Assembly (NCBI GenBank): GCA_963281255.1
Contig: OY725499.1
Location: 3,243,148 to 3,307,147 of the forward strand
Direction: 5' to 3'
DNA length: 64,000 bases
Origin: Aphrocallistes beatrix
Taxonomy: Eukaryota; Porifera; Hexactinellida; Sceptrulophora; Aphrocallistidae
Made by a program: the position numbers and the translations under genes. The notes under the pieces are model-generated. The model was not told where the DNA came from, searched no databases, and saw nothing but the letters and a program-made list of their open reading frames with translations. This document shows positions 10,941 through 23,900 of the stretch, piece after piece; position 1 is the stretch's first letter, and each line of letters begins with the position of its first letter.

Positions 10941-11918
10941 TTAGTACAGTTTTTTTTCATTTCGCGGTAGAGTGTGTTCACTGAGAGGCGTCTCGGTTTT
11001 ACTAACAGCAAAGCTTGTTATGGAAGTCGTTTTCTTGAACCTGTTCATGACGGTGAGTTTGAAATTGGACCATTTTAACTCTCTGAGAGTGTCGCGACTG
11101 AACACAAACAACAGAGTGAAGCCGAGTCCGAGTAGAGCGGTGGAGATAGCGTGGAAGAAGTAGAGAATGAACACGGGGTGATCTGGTCGTACTGCATTCT
11201 GGATTCGGTTAATTATAGGGAAGATATTGATCACGAGAAAGTAGAGTGGATAGCGAATGAGAGGTTTGATCTCTTTCTTTATTAATTTCTGCCTCTTTTC
11301 GTCCTTTCGATCATACCATTTACGTATTTCGCAGACCATTTTTATTATTATTATCAGGTAAATGCAGAAAATGAGAAATATAGTTACCCAAAGAGGAACG
11401 TACCAAATAGCAAAACGCAAAATCTTCCCAGCTGGCCTCTTATTATTGATCCAGCACCAGGTGCCTGCCGGACCATACGAGCTGTCTATGAAAGGAAATA
11501 CTGAGAAAAATATCGGCACTGCTATTCCTACGCAGATGTAGAATATCTCTAAGTAGACATTCGATTTCCTGCCTATAACTACATTCCAGAACAAGTTAGT
11601 GGTGATGTTGCATACCCACACAACTAATTCCCAGCGCAAAAGCATGCGAAAGAACCCGTCGACAGAGCAAAGTGGGGAGTCACTCAGTTCGATCCCAGAC
11701 AGTGCGATTTCGATAGAGTCAAGAAACGAGGCCAGGACTAAGTAGAGGACTAATCGCTGAGAAGTGAACTTGTAGCGTTTTAAGAGAAAGATGAGCAGTA
11801 GCACGAATACTGACGAAACTATTGAGAATGAAGCTATGCTCCTTACTGTTATCTCTACGGCTGTGCAATAGTATTCCTCACCCTTGAAAAGGCAGTTTGT
11901 TGTCGAATTGTTTGCCAT
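10941..11918 (-). CDS. cAMP-receptor-like seven-transmembrane GPCR
   Basis: Intronless 325-aa membrane protein with seven hydrophobic segments at about residues 26-48, 57-78, 88-112, 121-143, 170-197, 220-243 and 252-275. The short extracellular N-terminus has an NST glycosylation site. The extracellular cysteine before TM3 (DSPLCSVDGFF) and the GTWCWI motif in loop 2 are characteristic of class B/E-type receptors, the superfamily containing Dictyostelium cAMP receptors and animal cAMP-receptor-like or GPR157-like proteins. TM7 is followed by a Ser/Thr-rich basic tail. No large ligand-binding ectodomain is present, which argues against adhesion or secretin receptors. The ligand is unknown. 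The start is the only Met before TM1. Confidence 0.8.
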   Translation of the reverse strand: MANNSTTNCLFKGEEYYCTAVEITVRSIASFSIVSSVFVLLLIFLLKRYKFTSQRLVLYLVLASFLDSIEIALSGIELSDSPLCSVDGFFRMLLRWELVVWVCNITTNLFWNVVIGRKSNVYLEIFYICVGIAVPIFFSVFPFIDSSYGPAGTWCWINNKRPAGKILRFAIWYVPLWVTIFLIFCIYLIIIIKMVCEIRKWYDRKDEKRQKLIKKEIKPLIRYPLYFLVINIFPIINRIQNAVRPDHPVFILYFFHAISTALLGLGFTLLFVFSRDTLRELKWSNFKLTVMNRFKKTTSITSFAVSKTETPLSEHTLPRNEKKLY

Positions 11919-12863
11919 TTTTCTTCAATACTTTGGATTGCCATTAATACTAACTTTCTTCTATTTATTATAAGTAGAAGGGAGATTACGCACACACATT
12001 GTCACAAAATATCCCATGAAAAGACACAATGATCAGTATTGAATCATCTCTTAATTAAATAACACAAGGGAAATGGCAACATTAATTGTTGCGTGATCCA
12101 CGTGATCAATGCTAAGATGAGATTAGGTAATATCCACGTATTTAACTCGAACTAATTTGTAACTTTATTTGACCATAAAAGGAATTGTACCATCAGTCGC
12201 AACGTCAAGAAATTTACATTGAACCAACATACTGCACTTCCAACTATAATTTATTAGCCACAGATGAATGTAAAAAACATAATTATAACTCTCTACCGAA
12301 TACAGTACAAAGTTTGGCAAAAGGATTCCATGTCTTCAACTCCATATCTGATTAATTGAACATTTTTTACAATTGTGTTAAATGACGAATTATTCAATGA
12401 CAGTTTCCAAAAATCACTTAGAAGAGCTTACCATTTGTTAGTTCTCCCAAGCATACGTAATAAGAATATACATTTATTCAGCTGAATCTCTACCAATACA
12501 GTAATTTACATACTTTCCATATCTTGCAATTTGATTGGCTGAATAGAGATGAATTGTCGATGGTACGTATAGCATCATGTGAAGATTTTGTTATTAAAAT
12601 AGTCTATAATGTCATACAAATTTTACGAGATTGTAAAAAGAAATGGCCACAAGATCTGATGATAAAATATCAAGTATCACATGGCTTTTTAAAAATAGTC
12701 TTTTACAGCAATATCCTATTCATATCCATGAACTATGTAATTTTGTATACGACATAGTATACGACTGTACGAATAGCTGGGCATTATAAATAGCAGTTAA
12801 AGGACATAGGTTCACTAATTCTACACTCGACTTAAAACTAAAATACAAATTACAGTACACAGA
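11919..12863. other. Intergenic, nothing recognised
   Basis: AT-rich sequence between the divergent GPCR and the first ZAR1-like gene. A 77-codon ORF at 12524 has no recognisable features. Promoters for both neighbours should lie here. Confidence 0.4.
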
Positions 12864-13283
12864 ATGATGTCCGTAACTGAAAGAAACGGAGTGAATAAAC
12901 AATTTTGCGTGGAACTCACGAAGAGAGACGGCGGTGAAATAATAAAACTAAACTGGAGCAAGAGACCCGTGAAACCGGCCAGATTCTATGGCAAATTCAC
13001 ATGTCGCAACTTGCATTGTCAGTTGAACACGTGGAGCTCAGCTTACATTTGGCTTGGAAGAGGGCAGAAGTGCAAACTGTGCGATAACCTAATCCCGCCA
13101 GCAAGTGTGGAAGAGTTGAGAAGGAAGGAGGACAAGAGTCGAACCCCCGCGAAGCCCGCGTACAAATTGGGAGAGAAGAAACACGACTACACTAAATGCG
13201 GCTACTGTCTGGAGAGGAGGAGTAACTGTACGAAGATCCCCTCTTCAGAATATGGGTCTTACAGCCACGCTATTATCATATAA
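12864..13283 (+). CDS. ZAR1-like 3CxxC zinc-finger protein, paralogue 1
   Basis: Intronless 139-aa protein. The core is ARFYGKFTC..(x4)..C, then W-S-S-A-Y-x-W, then GRGQKCKLC. This matches the zf-3CxxC fold of ZAR1/ZAR1L (zinc-binding proteins that bind maternal mRNA) and RTP proteins. A second Cys cluster near the C-terminus (HDYTKCGYCLERRSNC) corresponds to the last CxxC of ZAR1. Differences from paralogues 2-4: the first pair is C-x4-C instead of C-x2-C, and the tail lacks the CGSI motif. The protein is basic. Function in this organism is inferred only from the fold: oocyte or translational control, or another zinc-dependent RNA-binding role. Confidence 0.75.
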   Translation: MMSVTERNGVNKQFCVELTKRDGGEIIKLNWSKRPVKPARFYGKFTCRNLHCQLNTWSSAYIWLGRGQKCKLCDNLIPPASVEELRRKEDKSRTPAKPAYKLGEKKHDYTKCGYCLERRSNCTKIPSSEYGSYSHAIII

Positions 13284-13900
13284 CTAATCTTAATCTATAT
13301 TTAATTGTTTAATTGTTGGATCGTTGATGCATGTAAATGTTGTCGTAATGGATAATTTCAAACTGTGATTTTAAGTACTTTTCAGAGATAATATTAAACT
13401 ATCCTTCATGTACTCACTTTAACTTTATCAATAATTCCTAAGCACAGCAAGATGCTAAGTAACGGAACATGGGAATGGATCTATAATACAGAGTGGTGAA
13501 TTTATTACGTGTTAGTTTAGATCCATTTGGGTCACAATAATGGCGTACGTATAAGTTATATATCGCTATATATCTGTACGTGTAGTGTATAACATTTCAG
13601 GATTATATAGAGAATATGGAATACTGGGTATAGTGCCCCCAATTAAACCAAGAGTCATCTGTACGTGAGTACTGATTATCGATAAAATGCTGGAGCTGCA
13701 GTATGATTAACGAAGCATTTGGAAGGTAGCGAGGGGTAACAAAGTGTCGAAATTTTGTAATATGGAGACGAAAAAGAAAAATTATGGTTAAAACAGTGGA
13801 ATTAAGGTTGGTAGAATTGCTAGATAGCACAGCAAAGATTAAAAGCCACATGTAACAGGTGTAAGTATAAGCTCTAAAAGGTTAGACATTCATTTTAGTA

Positions 13901-14136
13901 CCGGAAAATGGGGCGACTTTGGCCCTAAGAGGTTGCTTTGTCCCAAAATAGCAATTTTAATAAAATATACTCAAACTTATGAATCAATGTAATCACACTG
14001 CTAATATGTTGAATGAAACTCTCAATATATCCAAAGGTATTTAAACCACAATATTTCTAAGTTTGAATTTATTTTATTAAAATTGCTATTTTGGGACAAA
14101 GCAACCTCTTAGGGCCAAAGTCGCCCCAGTTTACGG
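13901..14136. mobile_element. Foldback MITE with TA target duplication
   Basis: 236-bp element bounded by TA (13899-13900 and 14137-14138). The left end CCGGAAAATGGGGCGACTTT and right end (reverse complement CCGTAAACTGGGGCGACTTT) form ~65-bp nearly perfect inverted repeats. TA duplication suggests mobilisation by a Tc1/mariner-type transposase. No coding capacity. Confidence 0.75.
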
Positions 14137-14950
14137 TACATTGTTATATATATTTGACAATGATTAGAGAAAACATGCCAACCGTCCCGCTTTTTCCACT
14201 CTTTTATTGAGCTAATTTTCACGAGTGCCCCCACTCCGTTTATTCGGACCCTAGAGTGGGCGAAAGATAACATATAATAACGACATACCTTGTACGTAAT
14301 GTACGGCTCCTGAATACGTAATTCAAATCAATACTATTGAAGTCTTCACATAACTCTCACATACTGTATAGACAATTCGCATTGATAGCAATTGCATAGG
14401 TTGCATCGCACTCTTTAATCGGTTAATAAATCCGAATAAAAACATCGAAACTCGTAGTTAAATAGAACTTTGGAATTTCACATTGCAATATGATAAAATG
14501 CAAGTTTTATTTCAGGTTGAATAGCTTACTAATCAATTCTTGCAAATTATCGTAAAACCAGGGTGAATCTAATATTAATTAAGTCATATCTCAGTCCACA
14601 ATTTCGTATCTATTCTAGTACTGTTGTTAATAATTATAATTATAATGCACCCAACAACGAGCTGCTTATTATCTCGCTATGCGTGAAGCAAGAAGTTAGG
14701 AAGTTGTAAAGAGATGACTCAATGATTACATGGGAGAGGGACTCAATACAAGTTGGATATGACTCAGACAATTTGAATATGATCCAATACAATATCAGAT
14801 ACGTAGCGTATTAATCATTTGACTGAAATATGAAATCATCTCAACTGTCGAAATTACAAAGATTGGCCCATAACTTTTATTTGAATACAACAGATCGTAT
14901 TACTAAATAATAATCTCATACGCCCTCTCATGTACTCTCCACCCCTAAGC
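14137..14950. repeat. Intergenic with a hAT-type CCCGC fragment
   Basis: 14172-14235 (GCCAACCGTCCCGCTTTTT ... GAGCTAATTTTCACGAGTG) is a fragment of the element family seen again at 42796-43011. The remainder to the RAD51B stop is AT-rich without recognisable content. Confidence 0.5.
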
Positions 14951-17900
14951 TTAGTGAAACTGGAGACACGTATTCCCAACAATAAAGTATAGAATTACTG
15001 AGCACCAACCCTGTAGTTCAGTCTCAATTGTGATCCCTTCTCGCCTGATGGTGTAAGGAAGTGTCATATTGGGCGTGTAGGGGGATTTTGATATCGTCAG
15101 CTAACAAATAGGTAAAATAAAACAATTACATTAATAAAGAATATAAGAGAGGTTTGGTATATACAGCTACTGACAGTCTTAACGTCTTCTCTCCAGTACT
15201 GCAGTATCAGTCTGATGTTGACTGAGTGGGACCAAGTAATGCCAAGGGCAGCGGTTGCTTGTAGAACGTCTTGTCCGCTCGTGAGAGTTGAGCCGGGAAG
15301 TGAATGAGATGAAGCTAAGCTGTGAGTGATCTGATTCGTTACAATTATCTAATCAGTAAAACGTCATTCGTATGCTTGCAGGATTTTCTCGCTGAGCCAT
15401 CCTAACTTGGTGGTACGAAGCCACATCAAGTTTGCATCCGACACATGAGATGTAACAGAGTTGCATCATCATGTTGATTGTGCAACTCTGTTTCATGTCA
15501 TTTGATGTCGGATTCTATCCATTATAAGGAATTCAGCTTACAGGAATCTTGAATGTATCAGCGATGAACTTGAGGGTAGCAGCTAGCTGAGTTAGAGCAG
15601 CACTCAGTTTTCCTGATTCCTCCTCTCCGCCTCCATGGAACTCTGCCCTGATCACACTAGCCACACTGTCCAGCACTATCAGCCCTACTTTATCCCGTAT
15701 CAGCCGCTCTTCCATGGAATTCAGGCTAAAGGGCAATTAGGGTTGAATTTTTAATTTATAAATAAAATCCTGGATCATCATATTTCGTTAAAATTATATA
15801 TCTAATATATTTCATCAGCTTGGGTTTCATTTGCAAATATATTATATTCAGACTTCAGTATCTACCAAGCAAAGGAGCGAGTCAATCTTCAGATGGGATA
15901 TTATTTCCGATATATTAGGACATTCAAAAAGTTCTAATCCCACATCTGTATCTCAAATGATAGTGAAAATAGGATATTATCGATTTGTCCATTGTATTCC
16001 TTAGGGGATCAGCTCCCAATTTATATATTGGTTTATTTTAAGAGGACAATTATTGTGGTTCTTAGATTAGAATTTTGTACACCGGTTTAGGCCAGTGTCG
16101 AAATGTTGGAATCTTCCCATTGAAAATGGCTTAAAACTAAATTTTGGAGAATATAAATTGTGAAAATCGTAGAATCAGATCATTAAAAGGTTAAATAATT
16201 AAGAACCAATGTGAATAAGTAAACGGGAGGTGTTCAATAGTATTGTTCGTGTTGATCATGCCACTTTTAGTGGATTTTTTGTTAATTTTCGCCACTCAAA
16301 AAGTGGGACAAAAATGGTAGTAAACCACTTCAAAACATATCATTCCCTCAGCCTCAAACTAGAATACTTCAGAGAATTCAATCTATATGCTAGTTGATGC
16401 GTAGAATTCGACGGAGGGATCAGTTTTAATCTAAATTTGCTCAGAACTGAAATATATCAAAGGGAACCCCAAAAATCACGTTCAAAGGGACTACCTTAAA
16501 CCGATGTACAAAAATATAATGTACGAACCACAATAATTTTCCTTTAAAAATAAACCAATGCAAATTGGAAGCTGATCCAAGAAAAAATAAGGAATACAAT
16601 GGACAAATCGAAAATTCTTATTTTCACTATCATTTGAGATACACAGATATGGGATTAGAACTTTTGAATGTCCTAAGTAGAATCCAAATCAAAGCGTAAA
16701 TATAATGTTCAAGCTTTCTAAATGAGCAATATTGAACGGTTTATTTCGAATCACCTCTTGATGAGAGATTCGTAGTTGCTGATGGAGGACACGAGTACGC
16801 TCTCAGAGAGTGAATTCAACGATTTAGCTTCTGTGAAGTGATCGGGAAATCTGTTCGTTGCGATTTCTAACATTCTAAACAAGAAAAACAACTCAAATAT
16901 CCGGACAAAAATCCAAAATCCAGCAATGTAAATGTAACGGTATAATTCTAGCTTCTATCACCTCGTAGCACTGAAAGTACCTTCCGTGTCTAGGTACAGT
17001 ACATTAGTATTGAGTCCACGTGTTTCTACTGGGAGAGCTCCCACCACACACATCATGAGACAGAACTGAGTCTTACCGCAACCAGCCGGCCCCGTTATCT
17101 AGCAGATGATGCATAATATTAACAAAATATCCACCCCTACCTAGAAATACGGCGAATCTGAAATAAATATCCACATTTATTTATTGAACTGAGAATATTG
17201 TTTCAAAGATAAAAAGATTTACAAAAGCCTTTCGATGAATCGATACACCAAATAAGGAGTATATGCAGCAGTATATAGTTTGGGGTTTCAGTTGTAAAAG
17301 TGGACTATTATAACCATCAATGGAATGAAAAACTGGCACGAATTAACTTAGGATGAGTTGCAGGCCTCTCAACCTCGTAATTTCACTAATCGTGTGATGG
17401 GAAGTGACAAATCGTGATATGAAAAATAGCATTACGAACAGTGGTTATAAATCGTGAGACACACGACGAGGTCGTGAGAGTTGAGAGGCCAGCAGTTGGT
17501 ATATAGTACGAGTTGACCGGCATTCTTAAATTAGGTAACCTTCGTTCCATTCCGTCCGAAATTTAGGTATTTAGAAATTACGAAACCGTCCCGTTCCGTA
17601 AATTAGGGAGGTATTGAAAAGTCCAGAGCGCATGTGTCTTAACAGGGCCGTAACCACCGGTCCCGTTGGTCCGGTTTCAACCTGACCACTTCACACCTGG
17701 TGACTACGGCCTTGCTTAAAGTCCAGAATGCATGTGGTCCAAAGTCCTAGGCTCATGTGCTCTGGACTTTTCAATGTATAGAATTAGGTAAGTCCCTTGC
17801 TAATTATAAAATTACCGTACCTTGAAGCCTAAAATCCGTTAGATTTTCGGAATTGGCCATAGGCCTTGAGAATGGCTGAAAATCTGAAAGAGTAGGCATC

Positions 17901-20900
17901 TCTGTTTAGCTACCCCATATATCATAGTATCTAATAATCCCACACCTGATATACAAACACACCCTCGCTAATCCGAACTGCTGATTTGAAAAAATCGTTT
18001 GGATTAGTGAATTCATTCCGATTAGTGAAATAACCACAGGCTATAACCAATAAAAATATTTTTTAGAGTCTTATTTTTGATAATAGTCACCAAACAGGCA
18101 CACGTCAATCGTGGATAAATAACCTTGATATGCGGGAAATGTGTTGCAAACTTGGGAATACAATTGTAACGTTTTTTATCTTATAGCACTGCTGGTGTAG
18201 GGGTAGCATGTAAGATTCCCATTCTTGCGACCCGGGTTCGAATCCCGGGCAGTGCATGCTTTTTGTTTATAATAATATTTTTGCCTCACAGTAGACTGAA
18301 AATTATGGACTAGGGATGAAGTAGTAGCCGAATGGATTAATACACGATTAGTCGAAAATCGTTAACATGCAGAATAGGCATTAAGAATGTATTACCAGTA
18401 TATATAAACATGGTATCAAAGTACATATATCCGTTGAACAAATTTCGATTAGTCATCATATCATTGCGCAACAGGTCAGACTAAGGACAATTTTAGCGAT
18501 TTTCTAAGCTGTTTTAACCCTATTTCTAAATGGTATTAAAGCAGGATTACCATACGTCCTTTTTTAGAAAGGACAGTCCTTCTTTTTTGCTACCTGTCCT
18601 TTTTGTCCTTTTTATTCGCTTTTTGTCCTTATTGTCCTTTTTTTCGCTTTTTGTCCTTTTTGTTCTTATAAACTCATTCTTGTCCTTTTACGTTTTACTT
18701 GTAGATTATATACTAGAATGGCTATCATGATGATTTAGCATATTTTGGAAATCGAAACCCTAGGTGAGAATTTACATATATGTCCGCAGCTTCACAAAAA
18801 AATTCAAACCGATATCTCTTAAACTCAGGTCTGTACACCACATACGGCCGGACACCAGCACTCAATTTAGAACTGTGCTACTATAACATTATATTGGATC
18901 AGAGATCCAATATAATGATATAGAAGCACACTAAAAACATTCAAAACAATTCCTTGGGGTGCTAGCATCCAGACAGCCATTATTGTCGTTCGCTACGCTC
19001 TCTCTTTACATCGTTTTTCTAAATCTTCGATCTATCCCTGAGTGTCCTTTTTTTATGACTGAGGAGATGGCAACCCTGTATTAAAGTGTAATTTTTGTGT
19101 AGAACCAAGATTAGTCGAGTTGATTTGAAAAATTTAGAATTTTTCAATGGAATGTTGTCACATTCCTGCGTTGCTATGGTAAAGCATTTTGGTCAGTTTG
19201 GGCCATTTCGTGTAAACTGTAGTAACTAGAGCTTCAAATTTGATCTTGTTTGATAGGCAATGGACTACTTCCTTTTAGGTGATAATGCAACTTGAACTTC
19301 TAAATTCAACGAGTTTTGAGTTATGGGTTGATTTTAAGAATGTAACCAAAACACTAAATTGTCGCATAACTCTATAGTCTGTGAATTTAGAAGTTTACAT
19401 TGTATTATTACCCAATAGGAAGTAGCCAATTGCCTATCAAATACGATCAAATTTGAAGACCTAGTTCTTACAATTTGCAGGATATGGCTCAAACTGATCA
19501 AAATACTTTACCATAGCAACGTAGGAATGTAACAGCATTCCATTGGAAAATTCTAAATTTTTCAAATCAACTCGTATTAATCTTATTTCTACACAAAAAT
19601 TCTACCTTAATAACATTCAGAAGTAGGTTTAAAACAGCTTAGAAAATTGCCAAAATCGTGCTTAAAATGACCTGTTGCGCAATAATATGATGACTAATCG
19701 AAATTTTAACAATGGATGTTTATATATGCTGGTAACACATTCTTAATGCCTATCCTACATGGTTAACGATTTTAGGCTAATCGTGTATTAATCCATTCGG
19801 CTATTACCGCATCCTTGGTTATTTTACTGAGGCATTATTAGAGTAGGCTATGAGTTGGGCTATATTTAGAAATTATTTTTTGATTGGTTCATTTGCTTTA
19901 CTCTTTCTTTTATATAATAAGAAGCTCCTCACATTCTCCATGTTCAACACTCCAAATAATGACACTGAACAGCCCTCCTTTTCACATTCTATATTCTAGA
20001 AGGACAGATGAGAATAAAATACTGTATTCTCTAATCCTACTCTCTCCAAAAGCTTCCTAAAGAGAATGGCACTAGTTACCTATGAAAAGAGACCCTCCTC
20101 TGCTAATTCTGAGCACAAACTTCTGCCTGGGATTGGAGTTGATGTTAAATCCGTTGCTAGGGTGAGGATTAGAAATGCTCTTTATTTCATTTGCATGTGG
20201 AAAACTGGGATATTTCAGGATGCATTTAATGTATGCAGACATGTATGAATACTTTTCTCAATAAATTTATCGATAAGTTTATTGAGAAATTGAGAAATTT
20301 CTCAATAAATGTATCGAATCTCAATTTCGCTCGCCTACTGTACTCACTTGGGCTAGGTTTCTTTCCTTTTTGAGATTTCATGTATTTCGACAGTCTTTCT
20401 CATGGATCTGTTCGCTGGAAGACGACAGGCTCGAAGAATGCCCTTCCAAGTTATGGAAAAAGAACTTTACCGGGATAATAACGTGGAACACAGCCCTTCC
20501 ACCTCCTTAACGTGTACTAAATAATGATGGAGGAGTGTCTACTCTCCACTCCTCGGTTCCTCTATCACGGGTTTCCTCCCTGATATGCACTAGGACTAGG
20601 AGCTCATGACCATGAGGAATTGGTGGTCTGGTACTCAAGCTACGAAAATATTCTCAAAATCGTACAGACGTTCCAGCAGGTAATAAAGCAGCATTTATAA
20701 GGGACATACCTAATTTACGGAACGGAACCATTCCAGGAAATCTGAGTACCTAATTTACGGAACTTGACGGAATAGTTCCGGAATTTTAAACGCCTAATTT
20801 ACGGAATATCCCATTCCGGATATTATAAATGCCTAATTTACTAAACGTAAAATAGGCATTTAAAATTCCGGAACCGTTCCATTCCGTAAATTGTCCTTTA

Positions 20901-23900
20901 TACTGTTCGTTTATCGGGCCGGAATGCCATAAGATAGTAGAGGCATCGAAACAGCTTCACATAAAAATGAATTCTAGAAATTTTCGGTGTGGATTCAGGG
21001 GGTATATAAATCTATAAACTTTAACAAGGTATAACAGTGGATAATTGAATGTGAAGCAATTCATATCTTTGAGTTTTGAGTCTGAAGTGCAATTTCTCAC
21101 GTTCACTGCTAGCTAGCACTCACGAATGAATATGTATCATTATTCATTCTCCATTAAAGAAGAAATTTGTTTGCTTTTGATATTTGTAAAATTTGGAGTT
21201 TATATGTTCAAATATTTTGGAAATCCGAACATCACGTGACAACAAAATAGTTAAAAAAATTCGAATGACGTCATAATTCCGTGATGAAATTTTCTTCGTA
21301 GACTCGAACTTGTTCAAGCCACTCACAAAATAATTAGTTGTGGTAAAAAATATATTTCTATGTTCCCAGTTTCTTACTTTTAGATGATATTATTGCATTT
21401 TCGATTATTTACTAATATTTTTGTCAATGAACGAGAAAATGATATTTTGAAAAAACAATCATTAAATAAAATTTTTTGCCCAAGGTATAATATATTCCGA
21501 AAAAAAGGCTCCTCTTCTTTGACTAACTAAATAATGTCACAAATCATTGCAATTTTTTAAAGGAGACGAATATTCGTTTTGTTTATCTAGAACGAATATC
21601 TAAATATTATGTATATTCCGTCCGCAATAAGTGATACTATGACACTCAGTCAATGTAGGTACATAGTGAGAAACCAGAGTTAATAGCCTGGGGCCTTATT
21701 CTCAGATCGACTTAAACTTAAACTTAACTTAAACTTAACTTAAACTTAACTTAAACTAAGTAATTACTTAGTTTTCATTAAGTTTTCTTGACTATACTTA
21801 TACTTAAATCCATACTTAGTTTTTTGGTGGAAACTAAGTAAAAACTAAGTAAATACTTAGTTTTTGCGTCGAACTTAAGAACTACTAAGTATTTACTTAG
21901 TTTTTATTAAGTTTTTTTGACTATACTTATACTTAAATTCATACTTAGTTTTTTGTTGGAAACTAAGTAAATACTTAGTTTTTGCGTCGAACTTAAGAAC
22001 TGCTAAGTATTTACTTAGTTTCTACGTCAAAATGATGACAAGATAAATCAAATTGGATATAAATAGTTCGTAGAATTAAACTAAGATTATCAATTCGAAT
22101 CAATAACTTGTATTTCTTCCGATATGGCATTTGCTCTGTTCCTACTTGAAGTCAATACAGACAATAGTTTGGCAAATCAAAGGGTATTTAGAGATCGGTT
22201 AAATCCCATCGACTCATACAACGATGTTGAATTCATCAACCGTTACAGGATTACCCGTAGCATATTCATTCAACTCCATGAAAAAATTGCAGGATATTTT
22301 CTCAAACCAAGAATATGTAGTTCACATCCGATTCCAAGTATAACCCAATTTGCTGTTGCATTACAGTTTCTGGCGACAGGTTCTTTCCAAACAGTGATTG
22401 CAACTTCACATGGCGTCTCTCAATCTTCAGTGTCAAGGTGTAATAGTTAATATTATACCACAATTTTCTATTAATTTGTAATAATAATATTGGTTATTAC
22501 ATCAAAGCACTACTATGTCAGTTATGATTCAGTAGCTGTTTACGTAAGATATTGAGTGATGAAGACATTCTTAATGCGGTGTAAATCAAATCAATGTCGT
22601 AAAACCATACTACATTAATGGTGACTACAACAAATAACTAGAGCTCTAATTGCGATAAAATTGGATCGTATTGTCTTGCCAATAATTAATATTACATTTA
22701 TTTTCACAAATTCCCCTTTTGCAAGGATGTAAAATAATACTTTCTTCATAAAATTGTGAGTTAAGTCACCTTCGAAGTCGACTTAAAAAATAAATAAATT
22801 TAAGTTAAAAACTAAGTATAGACTAAGTAAATACTAAGTATTCCACCAAAACTAAGTAAAAACTAAGTAAAAACTAAGTATTTACTTAGTTTTGCTCTGT
22901 GAATACCAACTTAGTTTTTGCTAAGTTAACCGTACGAATACTTAGTTTCTACTTAGTTTTTACTTAGTTTTTGATTGAAAACTAAGTAAAAACTAAGTAT
23001 TTACTTAGTTTTGCTCTGTGAATACCAACTTAGTTTTAGCTGTCTAAGAGGATAAAATACTTAGTTTATACTTAGTTTTCAATCAAAAACTAAGTTTTTA
23101 CTTAGTTTAAGTTAAGTTTAAGTTTAAGTCGATCTGAGAATAAGGGCCCTGGTATTTACATATACTACATGAATAGAGACAGCTTTTCAAATGAATAGTA
23201 CAATGAAACTTAAAAGAAGTAGAAAGCTGATAAATACAAAAAGACTGCAAATGCCAGCATAATGTAACATAATATGGATGGCAACACAAGAAGAAATAGT
23301 ACTTAAATAGGTGGATCGTGTGTAGGCCCTAATTAGAATAAAACATGAATTTTATAGTTCTCTGTTTTGTAATAATCGTGTCCGGTTTTATCGTACAAAT
23401 AATCGCTCAGCGTTCTTGCGCTACAGTAAATGATCAAACCGTGACGAGGGTAACCGATCTGGAAAATGCAGACTTCATATTCGCTGGACTCTTCCCAATC
23501 AAAGAGATGGGCTGCAAAACGTACGAGCTCGAGAAAGGGGTAGAGCGCATGGAAGCTATGATAAGAGCTCTCGAACTCATTAACAAGAACACCAGCATTC
23601 TAACTGGTAACTGCAGAGACACACAGCAATGATATAATTAATTATGACCAATCCTTTATTTTCATAGGCATAAAGATCGGATACGACATGCGGGATACAT
23701 GCGGCCAGGAAACGATTGGCATTGAAGAAACAGTCTCGTTGATACAGTCAGAATTCGGCGGTGGAAACCTGACCGGAATACCTATCGGTGTGATAGGAGC
23801 AGCCAGCAGCTCTGTCTCCGTCCCAGTGGCCAGCTTTCTGAGAGTGTTCGACATTCCTCAGATCAGCTACGCCTCCTCCAGCGCTCTCCTCAGCGATACG

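Noticed and set aside
12524-12757. 77-codon ORF upstream of ZAR1-like 1
   Set aside because: AT-biased, no recognisable motif or splice relationship.
15175-15725. Assignment as XRCC3 or RAD51C
   Set aside because: ASVIRAEF, TWSHSVNIRLILQY and the N-terminal exons match RAD51B better.
18530-18730. Phe/Leu-rich ORF resembling a membrane peptide
   Set aside because: Product of the GTCCTTTTT repeats of the hAT element.
22124-22450. HARBI1-like ORF as a domesticated host gene
   Set aside because: Lies between intact TIRs with a target duplication and lacks the catalytic part; it is transposon-derived.
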